A stretch of DNA of 36,638 nucleotides from Rufibacter ruber. Lineage in GTDB: Bacteria > Bacteroidota > Bacteroidia > Cytophagales > Hymenobacteraceae. Shown piece after piece: positions 14,739-22,697 of this stretch. Under the pieces are notes generated by a model. That model ran no database searches. It had not been told where the DNA came from and was given only the letters and a program-made list of their open reading frames with translations. The translations under genes and the position numbers were made by a program. The stretch is from positions 1 through 36,638 of the forward strand of contig NZ_LRMM01000055.1 in assembly GCF_001647275.1 (NCBI RefSeq). Direction: 5' to 3'. Positions within the stretch are counted from its first letter, which is position 1, and the number at the start of each line of letters is the position of its first letter.

Positions 14739-14752
14739 CTTCAACCGTTGCC

Positions 14753-15361
14753 ATGAGCGAACTACACAACCCGCTTTTTGAGGACCAGCGTGAATTTCTG
14801 GAGCGTCAAAAAGAAGAATATAAAAACGCCTTACTCAGTGATGTGGCTGACATCAAAACCCAGTCACAGCAGATAGGCAAAAGCATTGCCGTGGGCGCCG
14901 CCCTTCTGGGGGGCATCTACCTGCTCAGCCGTGCCCTGAACGGGAACAAAGAGGAGAAGGCGCATAAGAAAAAACTGAAACGCCTCAACGCAGCTAAGTT
15001 CAAAGGTGCTGAAGACCGGGCCTGGATCTCCTCTATTCCTGAGGTGGAAGATGACGAGCCGCTCTACAGCGCCATTGAGCGCACCTACCCGGCCGTGTAC
15101 CACCCCTCTGCTGGCACCCTGTCTACGGCGCCCAAACGGGAGAAGGCCCCGTCTGCGTTGATGGCTTTCTTCAAGTCTGACCTCTTCAAGCTGATTGAGC
15201 AGCAGTTGGCCACTATGCTCATGGTGTACGTGACCAAGATGATAGAACAGCAAATGAAGGCCCCAGAAGAGCAGCCGGTTCTGGTAGAGCAGGTGGCTAT
15301 TGAAGGCATGGTACCCGTTGAACCTCAGGCAGACCTGAATGCCCCAGCCCCGCAATACTAA
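14753..15361 (+). CDS. Hypothetical membrane-associated protein, YqjD/holin-operon partner
   Basis: 202 residues. An N-terminal helix (FEDQREFLERQKEEYKNALL), one short hydrophobic segment (IGKSIAVGAALLGGIYLLSRAL, about 42-63), a lysine-rich stretch (EEKAHKKKLKRLNAAKFKG), a proline-rich middle and a second hydrophobic helix near 150 (LIEQQLATMLMVYVTKMIEQQM). It lies between the holin-family gene and the GGGP synthase-like gene, overlapping the latter by 23 bases. I do not recognise a named family; a membrane-anchored coiled helix next to a lipid-synthesis gene suggests an envelope role. Confidence 0.78.
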   Translation: MSELHNPLFEDQREFLERQKEEYKNALLSDVADIKTQSQQIGKSIAVGAALLGGIYLLSRALNGNKEEKAHKKKLKRLNAAKFKGAEDRAWISSIPEVEDDEPLYSAIERTYPAVYHPSAGTLSTAPKREKAPSALMAFFKSDLFKLIEQQLATMLMVYVTKMIEQQMKAPEEQPVLVEQVAIEGMVPVEPQADLNAPAPQY

Positions 15362-16118
15362 CCTGTTTTCTGCGGCAGGCGCGCCAGCTACCGCCTACCG
15401 GCGGAAACACTTAGCCGTTCTCCTGGACCCGGACCACCTCACCGTGGCCCGCTGCCAGGAAATTCTGGCCTTAAGCCACCGCCACGGGGTAGACTTCTTT
15501 TTCATGGGCGGCAGCCTGATCTCCAACCCAGACCAGACGTCGTTTGTGAGTTACATCAAACAGCACAGCAGCATACCGGTCATTTTGTTCCCCAGCAGCG
15601 GCCTCTACATTGACGCCGCCGCTGACGGCCTGCTGCTGCTCTCGCTTATCTCGGGCCGCAACCCAGACTTCTTAATTGGCCAGCACGTGACAGCGGCCCC
15701 TCTGCTTAAAAGCAGCGGCCTAGCGCTCTATTCAACCGGGTATCTCCTCATTGACTCTGGCCGGCAGACTACCGCGTCTTACATGAGCGGCACTACGCCC
15801 ATTCCGCATGACAAGCCCTCTATAGCCGCCTGCACGGCACTGGCGGGCCAAATGCTGGGCCTCCAGCACATGTACCTGGACGGCGGCAGCGGTGCCATGT
15901 ACCCGGTGAGCCCCGCCATGATACAGGCGGTTAGGCAGGCGGTAGACGTGCCCCTTATAGTGGGTGGCGGCGTGAACACGGCAGAGAAAGCAGAAGCCGC
16001 CTGGAAAGCCGGCGCCGATGTGCTGGTGGTGGGCAACCATATTGAAAAGCAGCCACAGTTTATCTCTGAGGTGAGCGCGGTGAAGGAACGGTTCAACGTT
16101 GTATTGCCGCAGGCATAA
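15339..16118 (+). CDS. Geranylgeranylglyceryl/heptaprenylglyceryl phosphate synthase-like protein (PcrB family)
   Basis: 259 residues forming a TIM-barrel prenyltransferase: HLAVLLDPDHL (start of strand 1), GVDFFFMGGSLIS (strand 2), IPVILFPSSGLYI, DGLLLLSLISGRNPDFLIG, then LDGGSGAMYPVSP and the phosphate-binding VPLIVGGGVNTAEKAEAAWKAGADVLVVGN. These are hallmarks of GGGP/HepGP synthases, which join sn-glycerol-1-phosphate to a polyprenyl diphosphate. The family is known in Archaea, Bacillales (PcrB) and Bacteroidota; the bacteroidal product is less well understood. Its start overlaps the end of the previous gene by 23 bases, indicating translational coupling. Confidence 0.92.
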   Translation: MPQPRNTNLFSAAGAPATAYRRKHLAVLLDPDHLTVARCQEILALSHRHGVDFFFMGGSLISNPDQTSFVSYIKQHSSIPVILFPSSGLYIDAAADGLLLLSLISGRNPDFLIGQHVTAAPLLKSSGLALYSTGYLLIDSGRQTTASYMSGTTPIPHDKPSIAACTALAGQMLGLQHMYLDGGSGAMYPVSPAMIQAVRQAVDVPLIVGGGVNTAEKAEAAWKAGADVLVVGNHIEKQPQFISEVSAVKERFNVVLPQA

Positions 16119-16182
16119 CCCTTGCGTTGCGCCGGCTCATTTAATTGCCTATCTTAGCCTTTGTTGTTGAACCACACCCGCT

Positions 16183-16329
16183 GTGATACCCTATAGCCAC
16201 TCTATACGCGTTGCGCTCGCCCAGCCCTTTCTGGGGTTGGTAGCCGCATCACAGCATGCCGCTCTGCGGGATGTGCTAAACGGCTATTGCCTCTATTTTT
16301 TCGCTACGCCCAAGGCCTTCATTAAATAA
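16183..16329 (+). CDS. Possible small protein (48 codons, GTG start)
   Basis: GTG at 16183 opens a 48-codon frame ending TAA at 16327-16329. It has protein-like composition (IPYSHSIRVALAQPFLGLVA, later NGYCLYFFATPKAFIK) and is directly followed by the palindrome GCCGGGAATTCCCGGC. The rest of 16119-16561 holds no other clear gene. No family is recognised; it may be chance or a remnant. Confidence 0.22.
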   Translation: MIPYSHSIRVALAQPFLGLVAASQHAALRDVLNGYCLYFFATPKAFIK

Positions 16330-16345
16330 GCCGGGAATTCCCGGC
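16330..16345. repeat. Perfect 16-base palindrome
   Basis: GCCGGGAATTCCCGGC, able to form a 6-base stem with an AATT loop. It begins at the base after the small-frame stop and 9 bases before the long hairpin. Confidence 0.7.
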
Positions 16346-16354
16346 CTCCCCTTT

Positions 16355-16431
16355 GGTGCCCCCCATGTACGGTGAGGGACGGCAGCAGCAGCAGCGCCGT
16401 CCCTCACCGTACATGGGGGCACCGTGTTTTT
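16355..16431 (+). terminator. Very long G/C-rich hairpin with T run
   Basis: Left arm 16355-16383 (begins GGTGCCCCCCATGTACGG) and right arm 16396-16423 pair along 28 bases with one bulged C; the 12-base loop is AGC repeated four times. GTG and then a run of five T follow at 16427-16431. It may be a terminator for the GGGPS operon, but the stem is about three times longer than normal, so another role is possible. Confidence 0.6.
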
Positions 16432-16561
16432 CCCAGCCTGCTTCCAAAGCCCTTTGCCTTTTCTACCACTTCCCGCCCGCGGCGGAAAACCATTTCCTTA
16501 TACCGCAGCCGGGCTTGCTCTGCCTGGGAGAACAGCTTAGCCACCAGTAACCTATTTTTAT

Positions 16562-16966
16562 ATGAACGTGATTTATTTAACTGAGAAAGACCATGAGCGC
16601 CTGCACCAGCTGGTACAGCACCAGCGCACGGTTGGCGCGCCGCAAACGGTAGAAAACCTGTGCCAGACACTTCGGCTTGCCCACCTTATTCCGTCTGAGG
16701 AAGTACCGGAAGACGTAGTCACCATGAACTCGCTGGTACGCCTCAAAGAGAAGAAAAGCGGCACCGTAATGGAACTGACCCTGGTGTACCCAAAAGACGC
16801 AGACATGAATGCCCGCAAGATCTCTGTGCTGGCACCGGTAGGGGCGGCTATTTTAGGCAAGAAGGTAAACCAGGAGGTAGAATGCGCCGTGGCCTCCCGC
16901 ACCCTTGCCTACCGCGTAGAAGAAGTAATCTACCAACCAGAGGCCGCGGGTGACTTTTTCCTGTAG
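16562..16966 (+). CDS. GreA/GreB-family (Rnk-like) transcription factor
   Basis: 134 residues. It lacks the long GreA coiled coil; a short N-terminal helical part (LTEKDHERLHQLVQHQ) precedes the C-terminal FKBP-like domain: VTMNSLVRLKEKKSGTVMELTLVYPKDADMNARKISVLAPVGAAILGK in outline (Met54 onward), including the VTMNS and APVGAAILGK blocks seen in GreA/Rnk proteins. Such proteins bind the secondary channel of RNA polymerase, but without the acidic coiled-coil tip it should not stimulate cleavage. The start ATG lies just after TATTTTTAT. It is monocistronic, with a shared terminator region downstream. Confidence 0.87.
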   Translation: MNVIYLTEKDHERLHQLVQHQRTVGAPQTVENLCQTLRLAHLIPSEEVPEDVVTMNSLVRLKEKKSGTVMELTLVYPKDADMNARKISVLAPVGAAILGKKVNQEVECAVASRTLAYRVEEVIYQPEAAGDFFL

Positions 16967-17120
16967 CAGAACGTGCACACCCAGTGTAGTCATCTTTTCT
17001 GGCTTGTCTCCCGCACAGCTAGGCACCTGTACAGAAATAGTCAGGTATCAACGCTTTGCCATTCTGGAAGAACCCGAAGGACGAATGGTTGTAGCGTCAA
17101 GGAAATGCTGCCCTAGCTGG

Positions 17121-17144
17121 CTACCAAGATCCTTTCAGGATGAC
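17121..17144 (-). repeat. Short hairpin repeat (GTCATCCTGAAAGGATCTTGG type)
   Basis: On the minus strand GTCATCCTGAAAGGATCTTG, with stem ATCCT/AGGAT. The same opening word GTCAT-CTGA occurs on the plus strand at 31706. I recall similar intergenic words across Bacteroidota. Confidence 0.45.
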
Positions 17145-17180
17145 AAAATGTATAGATGTTCTTGCCACTGCACTTAGTTT

Positions 17181-17218
17181 CTGTTTTCGCTGTTTTTCAG
17201 AAAACAGGCCGAAAACAG
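17181..17218. repeat. Dispersed palindrome, copy 9
   Basis: CTGTTTTCGCTGTTTT, loop TCAG, AAAACAGGCCGAAAACAG. The left arm lacks two core bases, as in copy 18. It directly abuts the terminator of the AraC gene. Confidence 0.85.
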
Positions 17219-17242
17219 AAAAGCCCGCAAAAGCGGGCTTTT
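17219..17242. terminator. Bidirectional intrinsic terminator
   Basis: Perfect 10-base arms AAAAGCCCGC (17219-17228) and GCGGGCTTTT (17233-17242) with an AAAA loop. It serves the AraC gene on the minus strand (stop 20 bases away) and could also end the GreA-like transcript. Confidence 0.9.
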
Positions 17243-17262
17243 CAATGATTTGTTTTGCGCGG

Positions 17263-18183
17263 TTACACGTTCATTGAGGACTCACGGCGGCGCATTTTAC
17301 CGGCCGGTATCCCAAACATCATCTTGAAACGGCGGCAGAAGTAGGCGGTGTCTTTGTAGCCCACGTCTTTGCCAATCTCCCTGATGCTCTTCTTGGTGGT
17401 ACGCAGCAAGAATACGGCACGCTCCATGCGCTGGTACTCAATATAGTCTTGCGGGTTGATACCGGTCAGCATTTTGAAATACTGCCCTACATAGTCTTCA
17501 GACACGTTGGCCACGTTGCTGAGCACTTTGTTAGACAGGTCACCGCCCAGGTTCTCCTTGATGTAGTTGAACAGGTCAATGAGCCGCGGGTCTTTGAAGT
17601 AGGTGCTGTTGGTGGCCAGCTGCTCCACAAACATCTTGTTCTTTAAGATGTAGCGAATCACCTCTACCACCATCTGCTCTGTGTACAGGCTAATGATGCG
17701 CTCCTTGCCCGGCAGGTCCTGCATGCTCTCCTCTACAATCTTGATGATGAGCGTGGCCAGTTTGTTGCTGGTGATCACAAACGCCGGCACCTCCAGAGAC
17801 GTGAAGAAGTTCACAGAGTCAAACACCTTGGCTTCAAAGCTTACAAAGCTGTGGCTGTCTTCAGCGTCACCAATCAGGTCAAGGTCATTATTGCTTCTAA
17901 AGAACTTGTCTTTGGTGGTGATGTAGTCATCATTGGATATTACCCTGCTTTCTGTGTCACCATAGTAGATCTTGGTGCTGCGCCCCCCGGGGATGAAGAG
18001 CAGCTGTCCTTCTTCTACAATTTGCTTGTCGTCACCAAAGGCCACAATCCCGTTGTGCACCAGCATCAGGTTGTTTCCTACATCATAGTAGTTGCGCACG
18101 GTGAGTGGCTGCTGCAATACCAGGTTTTTAGCCTTGATATAGCGCACCTTCAGCGACTCAATTATTTTATTGTAATCTTCCAT
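17263..18183 (-). CDS. AraC-family transcriptional regulator
   Basis: 306 residues. The C-terminal 100 residues hold the two helix-turn-helix units of AraC proteins: LSNKVLSNVANVSEDYVGQYFKML and SIREIGKDVGYKDTAYFCRRFKMMFGIPAGKMRR, split here for citation. The N-terminal 190 residues contain a cupin-like beta stretch (MLVHNGIVAFGDDKQIVEEGQLLFIPGG), as in ligand-sensing AraC regulators. It stands alone with its own promoter (TTTG-N20-TAGTTTTA on the minus strand) and terminator. The inducer and targets are unknown; no pathway operon adjoins it. Confidence 0.92.
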   Translation of the reverse strand: MEDYNKIIESLKVRYIKAKNLVLQQPLTVRNYYDVGNNLMLVHNGIVAFGDDKQIVEEGQLLFIPGGRSTKIYYGDTESRVISNDDYITTKDKFFRSNNDLDLIGDAEDSHSFVSFEAKVFDSVNFFTSLEVPAFVITSNKLATLIIKIVEESMQDLPGKERIISLYTEQMVVEVIRYILKNKMFVEQLATNSTYFKDPRLIDLFNYIKENLGGDLSNKVLSNVANVSEDYVGQYFKMLTGINPQDYIEYQRMERAVFLLRTTKKSIREIGKDVGYKDTAYFCRRFKMMFGIPAGKMRRRESSMNV

Positions 18184-18242
18184 GTAAGGGTACTAGATTA
18201 AGGGTTGCTGTTTTTGTTGATATTCTGAGTTGTCTGTCGGCT

Positions 18243-18274
18243 TAAAACTAGCACTTATCTTTTAATTTATCAAA
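18243..18274 (-). promoter_or_regulatory. Promoter of the AraC-family gene
   Basis: Minus strand: TTTG (18271-18274), 20 bases, TAGTTTTA (18243-18250). This differs from TTTG-N19-TAnnTTTG by one base and one position of spacing, about 60 bases before the start codon. Confidence 0.6.
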
Positions 18275-18351
18275 CTGTATTAAAAAATATTTATAATCAG
18301 ACCTCCTCTATATTCTTAAATATCAACCCCAAGCCCCTGCAAAACCCTCTT

Positions 18352-19491
18352 CTATTTCAATATCTCCCTAGAGATTACTATTTTCTGTATTTCTGACGTA
18401 CCCTCGTAGATTTGGGTGATTTTGGCATCACGCATCAGGCGCTCTACATGGTATTCTTTCACAAAGCCGTAGCCGCCGTGAATTTGCACCGCCTCTACCG
18501 TGGTTTCCATGGCCACCTTAGATGCGAACAATTTTGCCATAGCCCCAGATTTTGAATAATCCCGATGTGCGTCTTTGTCTGCCGCAGCCTGCAAACATAA
18601 CAGACGGGCGGCATCAATATTGGTGGCCATGTCTGCTAATTTGAACTGAATGGCCTGGTGCTGAGAAATAGGCACGCCAAACGCCTTGCGCTCCTTAGCG
18701 TATTTCAGCGCCAGCTCATACGCGCCAGAGGCGATGCCTAACGCCTGGGAGGCAATGCCAATGCGGCCGCCGTTCAAGGTAGACATGGCAAACTTAAACC
18801 CGAAGCCGTCTTCGCCAATGCGGTTCTCTTTGGGCACTTTCACGTCTGTGAACATGAGCGAGTGCGTGTCTGACCCTCTAATGCCCAGCTTATTCTCCTT
18901 CGGCCCTATCTCAAAGCCGGGGGTGCCTTTTTCTACAATCAGGGCGTTGATCCCTTTGTGCCTCAACTCAGGGTTGGTCTGGGCAATCACCAGGTACACA
19001 GAGGCGGTGCTGCCGTTGGTAATCCAGTTCTTGGTGCCGTTGATCACATAATGATCGCCCATGTCAACGGCCGTGGTGCGCTGCATGGTGGCGTCTGAGC
19101 CGGCCTCTGGCTCAGAAAGGCAGAAGGCGCCAATGATCTCACCGCTGGTGAGGCGGGGCAGGTATTTCATCTTCTGCTCCTCAGACCCGTACTTCTCCAG
19201 CCCCCAGCACACCAGTGAGTTGTTCACAGACATGACCACAGAGGCAGAAGCGTCTACCTTAGAGATTTCTTCCATGGCCAGTACATACGAAACGGTGTCC
19301 ATGCCGCCGCCGCCGTATTTGGGGTCTACCATCATGCCCAGGAAACCCAGCTCCCCCATCATCTTGATCTGCTCTGTGGGGAATTTCTGGTGCTCATCCC
19401 GCTCAATCACCCCGGGGAGCAGTTCATTCTGGGCGAAATCTCTGGCGGCCTGCTGCACGGCCAAGTGCTCTTCTGTTAGTTGGAATTCCAT
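18352..19491 (-). CDS. Acyl-CoA dehydrogenase (short-chain/butyryl-CoA type)
   Basis: 379 residues, full family length. FAD-dependent oxidation of acyl-CoA to trans-2-enoyl-CoA in fatty-acid beta-oxidation, electrons passing to ETF. Visible blocks: AFCLSEPEAGSDATMQRTTA (signature 1, about 125-144), NGTKNWITNGSTASVYLVIA, then ERKAFGVPISQHQAIQFKLADM, VQIHGGYGFVKEYHVERLMRDA and ITQIYEGTSEIQKIVISR, where the Glu of YEGTSE (about 363) is the catalytic base of the SCAD/MCAD group. A -7-like TATCTTTA lies about 40 bases upstream on the minus strand. Its likely electron acceptor chain may include the iron-sulfur pair at the left end of the window. Confidence 0.95.
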   Translation of the reverse strand: MEFQLTEEHLAVQQAARDFAQNELLPGVIERDEHQKFPTEQIKMMGELGFLGMMVDPKYGGGGMDTVSYVLAMEEISKVDASASVVMSVNNSLVCWGLEKYGSEEQKMKYLPRLTSGEIIGAFCLSEPEAGSDATMQRTTAVDMGDHYVINGTKNWITNGSTASVYLVIAQTNPELRHKGINALIVEKGTPGFEIGPKENKLGIRGSDTHSLMFTDVKVPKENRIGEDGFGFKFAMSTLNGGRIGIASQALGIASGAYELALKYAKERKAFGVPISQHQAIQFKLADMATNIDAARLLCLQAAADKDAHRDYSKSGAMAKLFASKVAMETTVEAVQIHGGYGFVKEYHVERLMRDAKITQIYEGTSEIQKIVISREILK

Positions 19492-19868
19492 ATAGTTGTG
19501 GCTCTTACGTTCTTGTAACTCTTTCCTTAGCTTAAAGATACAGAAAATTTAGTATGCAAGCAGCATACCTTCTCTCCTTTTACGCTTGCAAAGCTAACAT
19601 TTGTTTGGTTTGTACAAAATACCTCTTCCTCTCCTGGCCCTGCGCTTCTTTTGCCTCCCAGACACCCGCCAGCCCTTACCCCTGCCTTTCTGTTTCTAGG
19701 CCGTTTTTCCCAAAACAGATCAAAAACAGGTGTTGCCCGCTAAGCAGCACAGCCTGGCTTCCTGACGCCATTTTTCAGATTAGCATTCCTACGGCAAAGG
19801 ATCACAGCAAGCACCTGCCGCTCTCCTGACGGGGCGTACCACTCCACCATACCCTAAAGACCAACAAA
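19492..19868. other. Intergenic region, no gene seen
   Basis: About 380 bases upstream of the acyl-CoA dehydrogenase. The plus-strand frame at 19554-19829 is cysteine/serine-rich and has no pattern, so it is rejected. Palindrome copy 10 lies inside. Confidence 0.5.
19690..19729. repeat. Dispersed palindrome, copy 10 (degenerate)
   Basis: CTGTTTCTAGGCCGTTTT, loop TCC, CAAAACAGATCAAAAACAG. The family outline is clear, with a partly lost right core. Confidence 0.7.
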
Positions 19869-19898
19869 AAAAGAGGGCAGTTTACACTGCCCTCTTTT
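19869..19898. terminator. Intrinsic terminator of the metallopeptidase gene
   Basis: Perfect 12-base arms AAAAGAGGGCAG and CTGCCCTCTTTT around TTTACA. It ends the minus-strand gene whose stop is 25 bases away. Confidence 0.9.
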
Positions 19899-19922
19899 AC
19901 AATTAATGTTCTAAGAAAGTTA

Positions 19923-20603
19923 CTAATCTCTGCGGCCAAACAGGAAAGAAGCGTAGTACAGCAGCGTGGCCAATGAACCAAGCGCAGCCACCACATAGGT
20001 CATGGCCGCCCATTTGAGGGCGTCTTTGGCCATACCGTGCTCCTGGGTGGTGACCACCCCTCTGGTGCTCATCCAGGCCAGGGCGCGCTTACTGGCATCA
20101 AACTCTACCGGCAGCGTGACAAAACTGAACAGGGTGGTTAAGGCAAACAACGCCACCCCAATGGCCAGCGGCAGAATGGTGGTCTGGATCAGCAGAATCC
20201 CGATCAGCAGAATCCATTGCATGTAGCGGCTGGCCACACTCAAGGCTGGCACCATGGCCGACCTGAATTTCAGGAACGTATAGGCTTTGGCGTGCTGCAC
20301 CGCGTGCCCGCACTCGTGGGCGGCTACGGCGGCGGCGGCCGCTGACCGCGCCTCATACACGTACTCACTCAGGTTTACCGTCTTGTCTGCGGGGTTGTAG
20401 TGGTCTGTAAGCTTGCCAGGGGTAGAAATCACCCGCACATCTGTGATGCCGTTGTCTGCCAGCATCATCTCAGCTATCTCACGCCCGCTCAGCCCTGAGC
20501 TGATGCCCATTTTTGAGTACTTCTCAAACTTGCTCTTCAATGTCCAGCTGACCAGCGCTGAGGCCAGCATCATGACAATCATTATTATCCAAATCCCTCC
20601 CAT
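19923..20603 (-). CDS. Neutral zinc metallopeptidase, YugP family
   Basis: 226 residues. An N-terminal membrane helix (GIWIIMIVMMLASALVSW), then the zinc motif HECGH at 96-100 followed by AVQHAKAY, then two or three more membrane helices (MQWILLIGILLIQTTILPLA, VALFALTTLFSFVTLPVEF). This is the pattern of PF04298/YugP membrane metallopeptidases. The conserved TLPVEFDASKRAL block follows the helices. Substrate unknown; probably acts in membrane-protein quality control. It is separated by about 19 bases from rfaE2 upstream, so the two may be cotranscribed. Confidence 0.93.
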   Translation of the reverse strand: MGGIWIIMIVMMLASALVSWTLKSKFEKYSKMGISSGLSGREIAEMMLADNGITDVRVISTPGKLTDHYNPADKTVNLSEYVYEARSAAAAAVAAHECGHAVQHAKAYTFLKFRSAMVPALSVASRYMQWILLIGILLIQTTILPLAIGVALFALTTLFSFVTLPVEFDASKRALAWMSTRGVVTTQEHGMAKDALKWAAMTYVVAALGSLATLLYYASFLFGRRD

Positions 20604-20622
20604 AGTAGTATCTCTTTAGTTT

Positions 20623-21120
20623 TTAGTGTAACCGGTGTTGGTCGGCCAGGACTTTTGCCACCACCTGTGAAGTAGAATACCCCTGCACCAGCGGAATAGT
20701 TTTCACTTCGCCACCGTTTGCCAGCACCACCTCATGGCCAACAATGGTTTCTACGGTGTAGTCATCGCCTTTCACCAGTACGTCTGGCTGCACGGCTTTG
20801 ATGAGTTCATAGGGGGTTTCCTGGTCAAACAACACTATAGCGTCTACAAACCAAAAGGATGCCATTACCCTGGAGCGTGACATTTCGTCTTGTAACGGGC
20901 GGGTGGGGCCCTTTAACCTACTGACAGATTGGTCAGTATTGAGGCCCAGCACCAGTTTGTCACCCAGCAGGCGGGCTTTCTCCAGGTAGTCAACGTGGCC
21001 CATGTGCACAATGTCAAAGCAGCCGTTGGTGAATACCACTTTCTGCCCCTGCTGCCGCCATTGGGCCACTTTGGCCAACAGCTGCGGGAGTGACAAGATC
21101 TTTTCTTGGGAAGGAAGCAT
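20623..21120 (-). CDS. rfaE2: D-glycero-beta-D-manno-heptose 1-phosphate adenylyltransferase
   Basis: 165 residues. Nucleotidyltransferase motif FTNGCFDIVHMGHVDYLEKA (32-42 core GCFDxxHxGH), RLKGPTRPLQDEMSRSRVMA and the C-terminal GYSTSQVVAKV. It activates heptose-1-phosphate to ADP-heptose, a precursor of the LPS inner core. The kinase half (RfaE1) is not fused and not in the window. It is likely cotranscribed with the flippase-like gene upstream or with the metallopeptidase downstream on the same strand; palindrome copy 11 lies between it and the flippase-like gene. Confidence 0.93.
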   Translation of the reverse strand: MLPSQEKILSLPQLLAKVAQWRQQGQKVVFTNGCFDIVHMGHVDYLEKARLLGDKLVLGLNTDQSVSRLKGPTRPLQDEMSRSRVMASFWFVDAIVLFDQETPYELIKAVQPDVLVKGDDYTVETIVGHEVVLANGGEVKTIPLVQGYSTSQVVAKVLADQHRLH

Positions 21121-21165
21121 AGTAAAGGTGATGATTCTAGAAGAAGAACGCCAAAAGCGGGTATT

Positions 21166-21205
21166 CTGTTTTAGGGCTATTTTTCAAAAATCAGGCCTAA
21201 AACAG
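21166..21205. repeat. Dispersed palindrome, copy 11 (A-T variant)
   Basis: CTGTTTTAGGGCTATTTTT, C, AAAAATCAGGCCTAAAACAG. The base after the T-tract is A, matched by T. It directly abuts the stop codon of the flippase-like gene. Confidence 0.85.
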
Positions 21206-22225
21206 CTAGGCCGTCTGTTCTACCAGGGCCGCCTCTTTCTTTTGGCCTACCACGCCGGCAATCAAGCTAACCGCGCCCATCACCACCACCTGCAAGGCGC
21301 CGGTGGTATGCACAATGAGGGCGTATGCCATGCCTGTCTCTAACGGCACGGCATACAACAGCAGGGCGGTACGCACCAGAATGTGGTACACCCCTATGCC
21401 GCCCTGCACGGGGGCAGACATACCCAGGCCGCCTACCACCAGAATGGCCATGCCGGCCTGCCAGGAAAGCCCAGAGGTACCCGGAAGCGCAAAGAAGGCC
21501 AGGTACGTAGTGAGCCAGTAGGAAAACCAGATAAAGACCGTGTGAAAGACAAACATGCCTTTCCGCTCCATCTTCCTGATGCTGAAAACACCCACCCACA
21601 GGCCGCGCACAAAGCCGCTTACCTTCTGGAAGAGGAGGTTTCTCTGCAGCCGCTCAATGTTTTTGTATACCACCCAGGCGCCCAGAGCCCCACCCAGCAC
21701 CCCTACCGCCAGCAGCAGGTACAGCGTCTGCAGGTTCTGCTCCAGTTTCTGGTATTTGTCTGAGAAGATCCCCAGGAAGAATTCATGCAGCCGGTCAGAC
21801 TCCACCAGCAGGGTAACGCCCATGCACCCCAGCAACATGACCAGGTCTATGAACCGTTCGGTAATGACCGTGCCCAGGGAGACGTTGACCGGGACATTCC
21901 CGGAGCGTTTCAAGAAGGTGCACCTGATTACTTCGCCGGCCCGCGGCAGCACCACATTAGCCAGGTACCCCACCATCATGGCGTGGTACGTCTGCCAAAA
22001 GGAGGGCTTGTACCCCAGCGGCACGTACTGCATCTGCCACCGCACCGCCCGGCTCAGGTACCCTAGCAGCGACACCACCAGGGTGAGGGCCACCCAGAAG
22101 TAGTTGGCCTGCGCCAGCTGCGCCTTCACTACGGCAAAGTCAATGCTGCGCAACGCGTAGGCCATCAAGAAAACCGAAACCGCTAAGAGCAGAAGATACT
22201 TTAGTACGTTTACGACTTTCTTCAT
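21206..22225 (-). CDS. UPF0104/lysylphosphatidylglycerol synthase TM region-like membrane protein
   Basis: 339 residues with about eight membrane helices. Characteristic blocks: LSRAVRWQMQY (about 57-67), MMVGYLANVVLPRAGEVIRC (83-102), VITERFIDLVMLLG and a late GLGMSAPVQGGIGVYHILV. These define the UPF0104/flippase-like family (AglD/MprF N-terminal part), probably moving or binding lipids. It stands 16 bases after panD on the same strand, so panC-panD-flippase form an apparent operon. Specific lipid unknown. Confidence 0.9.
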   Translation of the reverse strand: MKKVVNVLKYLLLLAVSVFLMAYALRSIDFAVVKAQLAQANYFWVALTLVVSLLGYLSRAVRWQMQYVPLGYKPSFWQTYHAMMVGYLANVVLPRAGEVIRCTFLKRSGNVPVNVSLGTVITERFIDLVMLLGCMGVTLLVESDRLHEFFLGIFSDKYQKLEQNLQTLYLLLAVGVLGGALGAWVVYKNIERLQRNLLFQKVSGFVRGLWVGVFSIRKMERKGMFVFHTVFIWFSYWLTTYLAFFALPGTSGLSWQAGMAILVVGGLGMSAPVQGGIGVYHILVRTALLLYAVPLETGMAYALIVHTTGALQVVVMGAVSLIAGVVGQKKEAALVEQTA

Positions 22226-22241
22226 AACCTGGCGCCAGGGG

Positions 22242-22589
22242 TTATACTAAGCGGTTGTGCTGGTCTGGGAAAATAACGGTGGGCTCGTGGCTACGGGCGT
22301 CTTTGAAATCAATGAGCGCATATGAGATGATGATGATCACATCTCCCACCTGCACCTTGCGCGCCGCCGGCCCGTTCAGACAGATGGTGCCGGTGCCCCG
22401 CTCCCCTTTTATTATATAAGTCTCAAAACGCTCCCCGTTGTTCACGTTCACAATCTGCACCTTCTCATGCGGCACCATGTTGGCGGCGTCTAAGAGGTCC
22501 TCGTCAATGGTAATGCTCCCCACGTAATGCAACTCTGCCTGCGTTACCTTGGCTCTGTGTATTTTGGATTTAAGAACTTCGATCTGCAT
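22242..22589 (-). CDS. panD: Aspartate 1-decarboxylase
   Basis: 115 residues from ATG 22587-22589 (the TTG one codon upstream is less likely). It makes beta-alanine from aspartate for pantothenate/CoA synthesis. The proenzyme cleaves itself between Gly24 and Ser25 in HYVGSITID to form the pyruvoyl cofactor; Lys9, Tyr22 and the [20 protein letters not shown] block are present. Neighbours panC upstream and the flippase-like gene downstream suggest one transcript, though a palindrome copy lies between panC and panD. Confidence 0.96.
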   Translation of the reverse strand: MQIEVLKSKIHRAKVTQAELHYVGSITIDEDLLDAANMVPHEKVQIVNVNNGERFETYIIKGERGTGTICLNGPAARKVQVGDVIIIISYALIDFKDARSHEPTVIFPDQHNRLV

Positions 22590-22697
22590 CAAAATAATCT
22601 AAAAGAATGCAAAGTTATAGATTATTTATGAGACAAACAGGTGCCGCCCCTGGCGGAAATCAGGATCAGGGGCTCAAACATTGCCTGTGCCCAGTTC

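Noticed and set aside
16404..16544. 46-codon minus-strand frame (GTG start) with a helical, charged sequence, AKLFSQAEQARLRYKEMVF
   Set aside because: Composition is protein-like, but the end lies inside the long hairpin, and it opposes the GreA-like gene's upstream region. Could be a remnant; not supported enough to annotate.
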